DNA of 64,000 nucleotides from JBAZAX01 sp964568625 (GTDB lineage: Bacteria > Babelota > Babeliae > Babelales > RVW-14). Below, piece after piece: positions 62,565 through 64,000 of this stretch; position 1 is the stretch's first letter; the number at the start of each line of letters is the position of its first letter. The translations under genes were made by a program, and so were the position numbers. A model generated the notes under the pieces. The model was not told the DNA's origin and made no database searches. It worked only from the letters and a program-made list of their open reading frames with translations. The stretch covers positions 62,001 through 126,000 of the forward strand of contig CAZMQG010000001.1 in assembly GCA_964568625.1 (NCBI GenBank), given 5' to 3'.

Positions 62565-64000
62565 ATGAATAAATTTCTGAGAATAATACTGTTATTTTGC
62601 ATTGCATTCACGTTGGAATCAAATGCAATGCAGCCAAAATTAATCACACTCAAAACTAATCTCGGCACCTTAACAACAAAGCTGCAAATACTAGGACAAA
62701 AACTCGAAGCACTAAAAAACAAGCTCTCAGATAAAATTCAACCTGAATATCAAAAAAACCTAGATATTTACGCCCTGTACGGAGATAATCCAGGTATAAT
62801 TAATGATTCTACAACAGGGCAACCAAGAGAATTAAAACTAGATAAGGACAAAAATTTAAGGCTTGTCGGGCTAGAAAATACTTCTTACACGGGCTATGGC
62901 TATAAAACAGCAAACCTCAGAGAACTGCAAAATATTATAAAAGAGATGAAAATCGCAAAGCCAACAACCTCAGAAGAACAACAATATATAACTCAAACTA
63001 AAAAACTTAATTTCTTGAAATTACTTAAAAAACAAACTCTAAACATAGGTTATGCCGTTCCAGATTTTATAGGAATAAGCTCTGAAAACATAAAAAAATA
63101 TCTCTTAAGTAAAAGCCTCAATATATCAAAACAGTGGAAGGATCTAACATCAACAATCCCTGCATCTGACCAAAAGGCATCTTTACAATCCAAAAATTTG
63201 CCTACCGCTTTTGTGACTGGAATTAATGGAATAGAAAAAGCAGTTAAGAATAAATTTCTTGGTGCAGCAGCTATTTCAATCGTAGATTTAGATAAAGAGT
63301 TTAATACATCAGGCATAAAAACATTTTTAAGCACAGCGAAAGCTAAAAACCTCAAATTAATGGTTAGAAGTACAGGAAAAGAAGACACTGACCAGTTGGC
63401 AAATGCAGGAGGTAATGAAACTATCGGCAATGTAGATCCAATCGACAAAAATATTTTAATGGCAATGGGACAAGGCCCAGAGGATCCCATTAATAAAGGG
63501 GAGTTTAAACTAGGGGTCGTCTCATCATACTTTGGACTAAAATCATTTACACAAAGAATAAAAGCCGGCGATCTATCACTTTATGAAGAACCTCCAACCC
63601 CTGCTCTTATTCAAGTTATGATTGGTGAAACTCCTGATGAAATTACATCATGCGGCGTCATGTTTACTGAAGAGCCAGAAGGCGGAATTTCACAAAAAAA
63701 AGAGATAAATTCCGACACCGGTCAGATTAAAACTACAGGCATTACACGTATTGAATGTTCTTATGGACATAACGAGGGTGTGGTTAACAGCATGGTCCCA
63801 GTTGATGTTTACTACATCGATAATAAAAAGGAAATAAACTCCATAATTAGAATAAAAGATAAAAGAATAATTCCTACCCCAAAAGGATTTCAAATAACTA
63901 CAAATGATAAACGCTTAGATGGAAGTTTAGCGGCAGATAAAGACTTACCTAATCAACCCGCGCTATCTAAAGAAGAAGTTAAGGCCCTCAAAACTTTATC
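62565..64000 (+). CDS. Exported protein resembling PEP synthase/PPDK ATP-binding domain, partial
   Basis: An open frame runs from the ATG at 62565 (GGGAGTAG upstream) to the window edge, 478 residues with no stop. A signal peptide (FLRIILLFCIAFTLESNA) is followed by a coiled region (~25-55). From ~170 on, the sequence resembles the N-terminal ATP-binding domain of pyruvate phosphate dikinase and PEP synthase. The matching features are KNLPTAFVTGI, MVRSTGKEDTDQLANAGG (like VRSSA..ED....AG), and GVMFTEEPEGG, with SYGHNEGVV..MVPVDVYYI after it (like SYGLGE.VV.G.V.PD.Y). The known enzymes are cytoplasmic. An export signal on this domain is unusual, so this is a distant relative or an exported enzyme of unknown reaction. 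The remainder is beyond the window. Confidence 0.75.
   Translation, partial: MNKFLRIILLFCIAFTLESNAMQPKLITLKTNLGTLTTKLQILGQKLEALKNKLSDKIQPEYQKNLDIYALYGDNPGIINDSTTGQPRELKLDKDKNLRLVGLENTSYTGYGYKTANLRELQNIIKEMKIAKPTTSEEQQYITQTKKLNFLKLLKKQTLNIGYAVPDFIGISSENIKKYLLSKSLNISKQWKDLTSTIPASDQKASLQSKNLPTAFVTGINGIEKAVKNKFLGAAAISIVDLDKEFNTSGIKTFLSTAKAKNLKLMVRSTGKEDTDQLANAGGNETIGNVDPIDKNILMAMGQGPEDPINKGEFKLGVVSSYFGLKSFTQRIKAGDLSLYEEPPTPALIQVMIGETPDEITSCGVMFTEEPEGGISQKKEINSDTGQIKTTGITRIECSYGHNEGVVNSMVPVDVYYIDNKKEINSIIRIKDKRIIPTPKGFQITTNDKRLDGSLAADKDLPNQPALSKEEVKALKTL

Overview
The window is AT-rich bacterial DNA with the standard genetic code. It reads as a Gram-negative, probably host-associated bacterium. 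MurJ, a bifunctional penicillin-binding protein, a LolD-like ATPase and a protein ending in an outer-membrane-type C-terminal Phe indicate peptidoglycan and two membranes. Many products carry signal peptides together with ankyrin, WD40, F-box-like, beta-trefoil or eukaryotic-type phosphatase domains, a style typical of amoeba- or protist-associated lineages. The closest fit I can name is the Candidatus Dependentiae (TM6) group. That is an inference from gene content; no 16S gene is present to prove it.

Layout. 1-2612: 5' part of a large secreted repeat protein (minus strand, cut by the window edge). 2665-4947: murJ and a LolD-like ATPase (minus). 5124-7466: lon. 7582-11761: a small membrane protein, an OPT-family transporter, a LexA/CI-like regulator without protease residues, and a secreted ankyrin protein. 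12003-14798: rpsF-rpsR and typA/bipA. 15006-22466: an apparent three-gene operon of two ~1,000-residue secreted paralogues and a candidate outer-membrane barrel. 22629-24545: a class A penicillin-binding protein.

24643-33428 (minus) holds the upper mevalonate pathway. The organisation is archaeal-like: HMG-CoA synthase, thiolase, DUF35 Zn-ribbon/OB protein and mevalonate kinase, with a class II HMG-CoA reductase about 3 kb upstream. Secreted WD40 and PPP-phosphatase proteins and two small exported paralogues are interspersed. 33592-43913 (plus) is a MazG-like gene followed by a surface-glycan cluster (galE, three multi-membrane glycosyltransferase-like proteins, a FAD oxidoreductase/UDP-galactopyranose-mutase-like enzyme, asnB-like, manC-like).

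44859-46296 (minus) encodes the most striking locus: a secreted HINT-domain polymorphic toxin with a colicin-E3-like ribonuclease C-terminus, followed 10 bp later by a small Zn-ribbon protein that is probably its immunity protein. 46540-55456 contains an M50-like exported protease, a UvrD/PcrA helicase, two exported proteins, an NtrY-like histidine kinase, a PilC/GspF protein and a DUF167 protein. 55587-56011 has three tRNA genes. 56140-62396 contains priA (with a short palindromic repeat inserted in frame), a DUF374-type acyltransferase, an M16 peptidase, a Lys/Ala-rich histone-H1-like protein and a membrane-anchored nucleoside diphosphate kinase. From 62565 to the right edge runs a secreted protein resembling the ATP-binding part of PEP synthase/pyruvate phosphate dikinase. 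No stretch over 300 bases lacks a gene.
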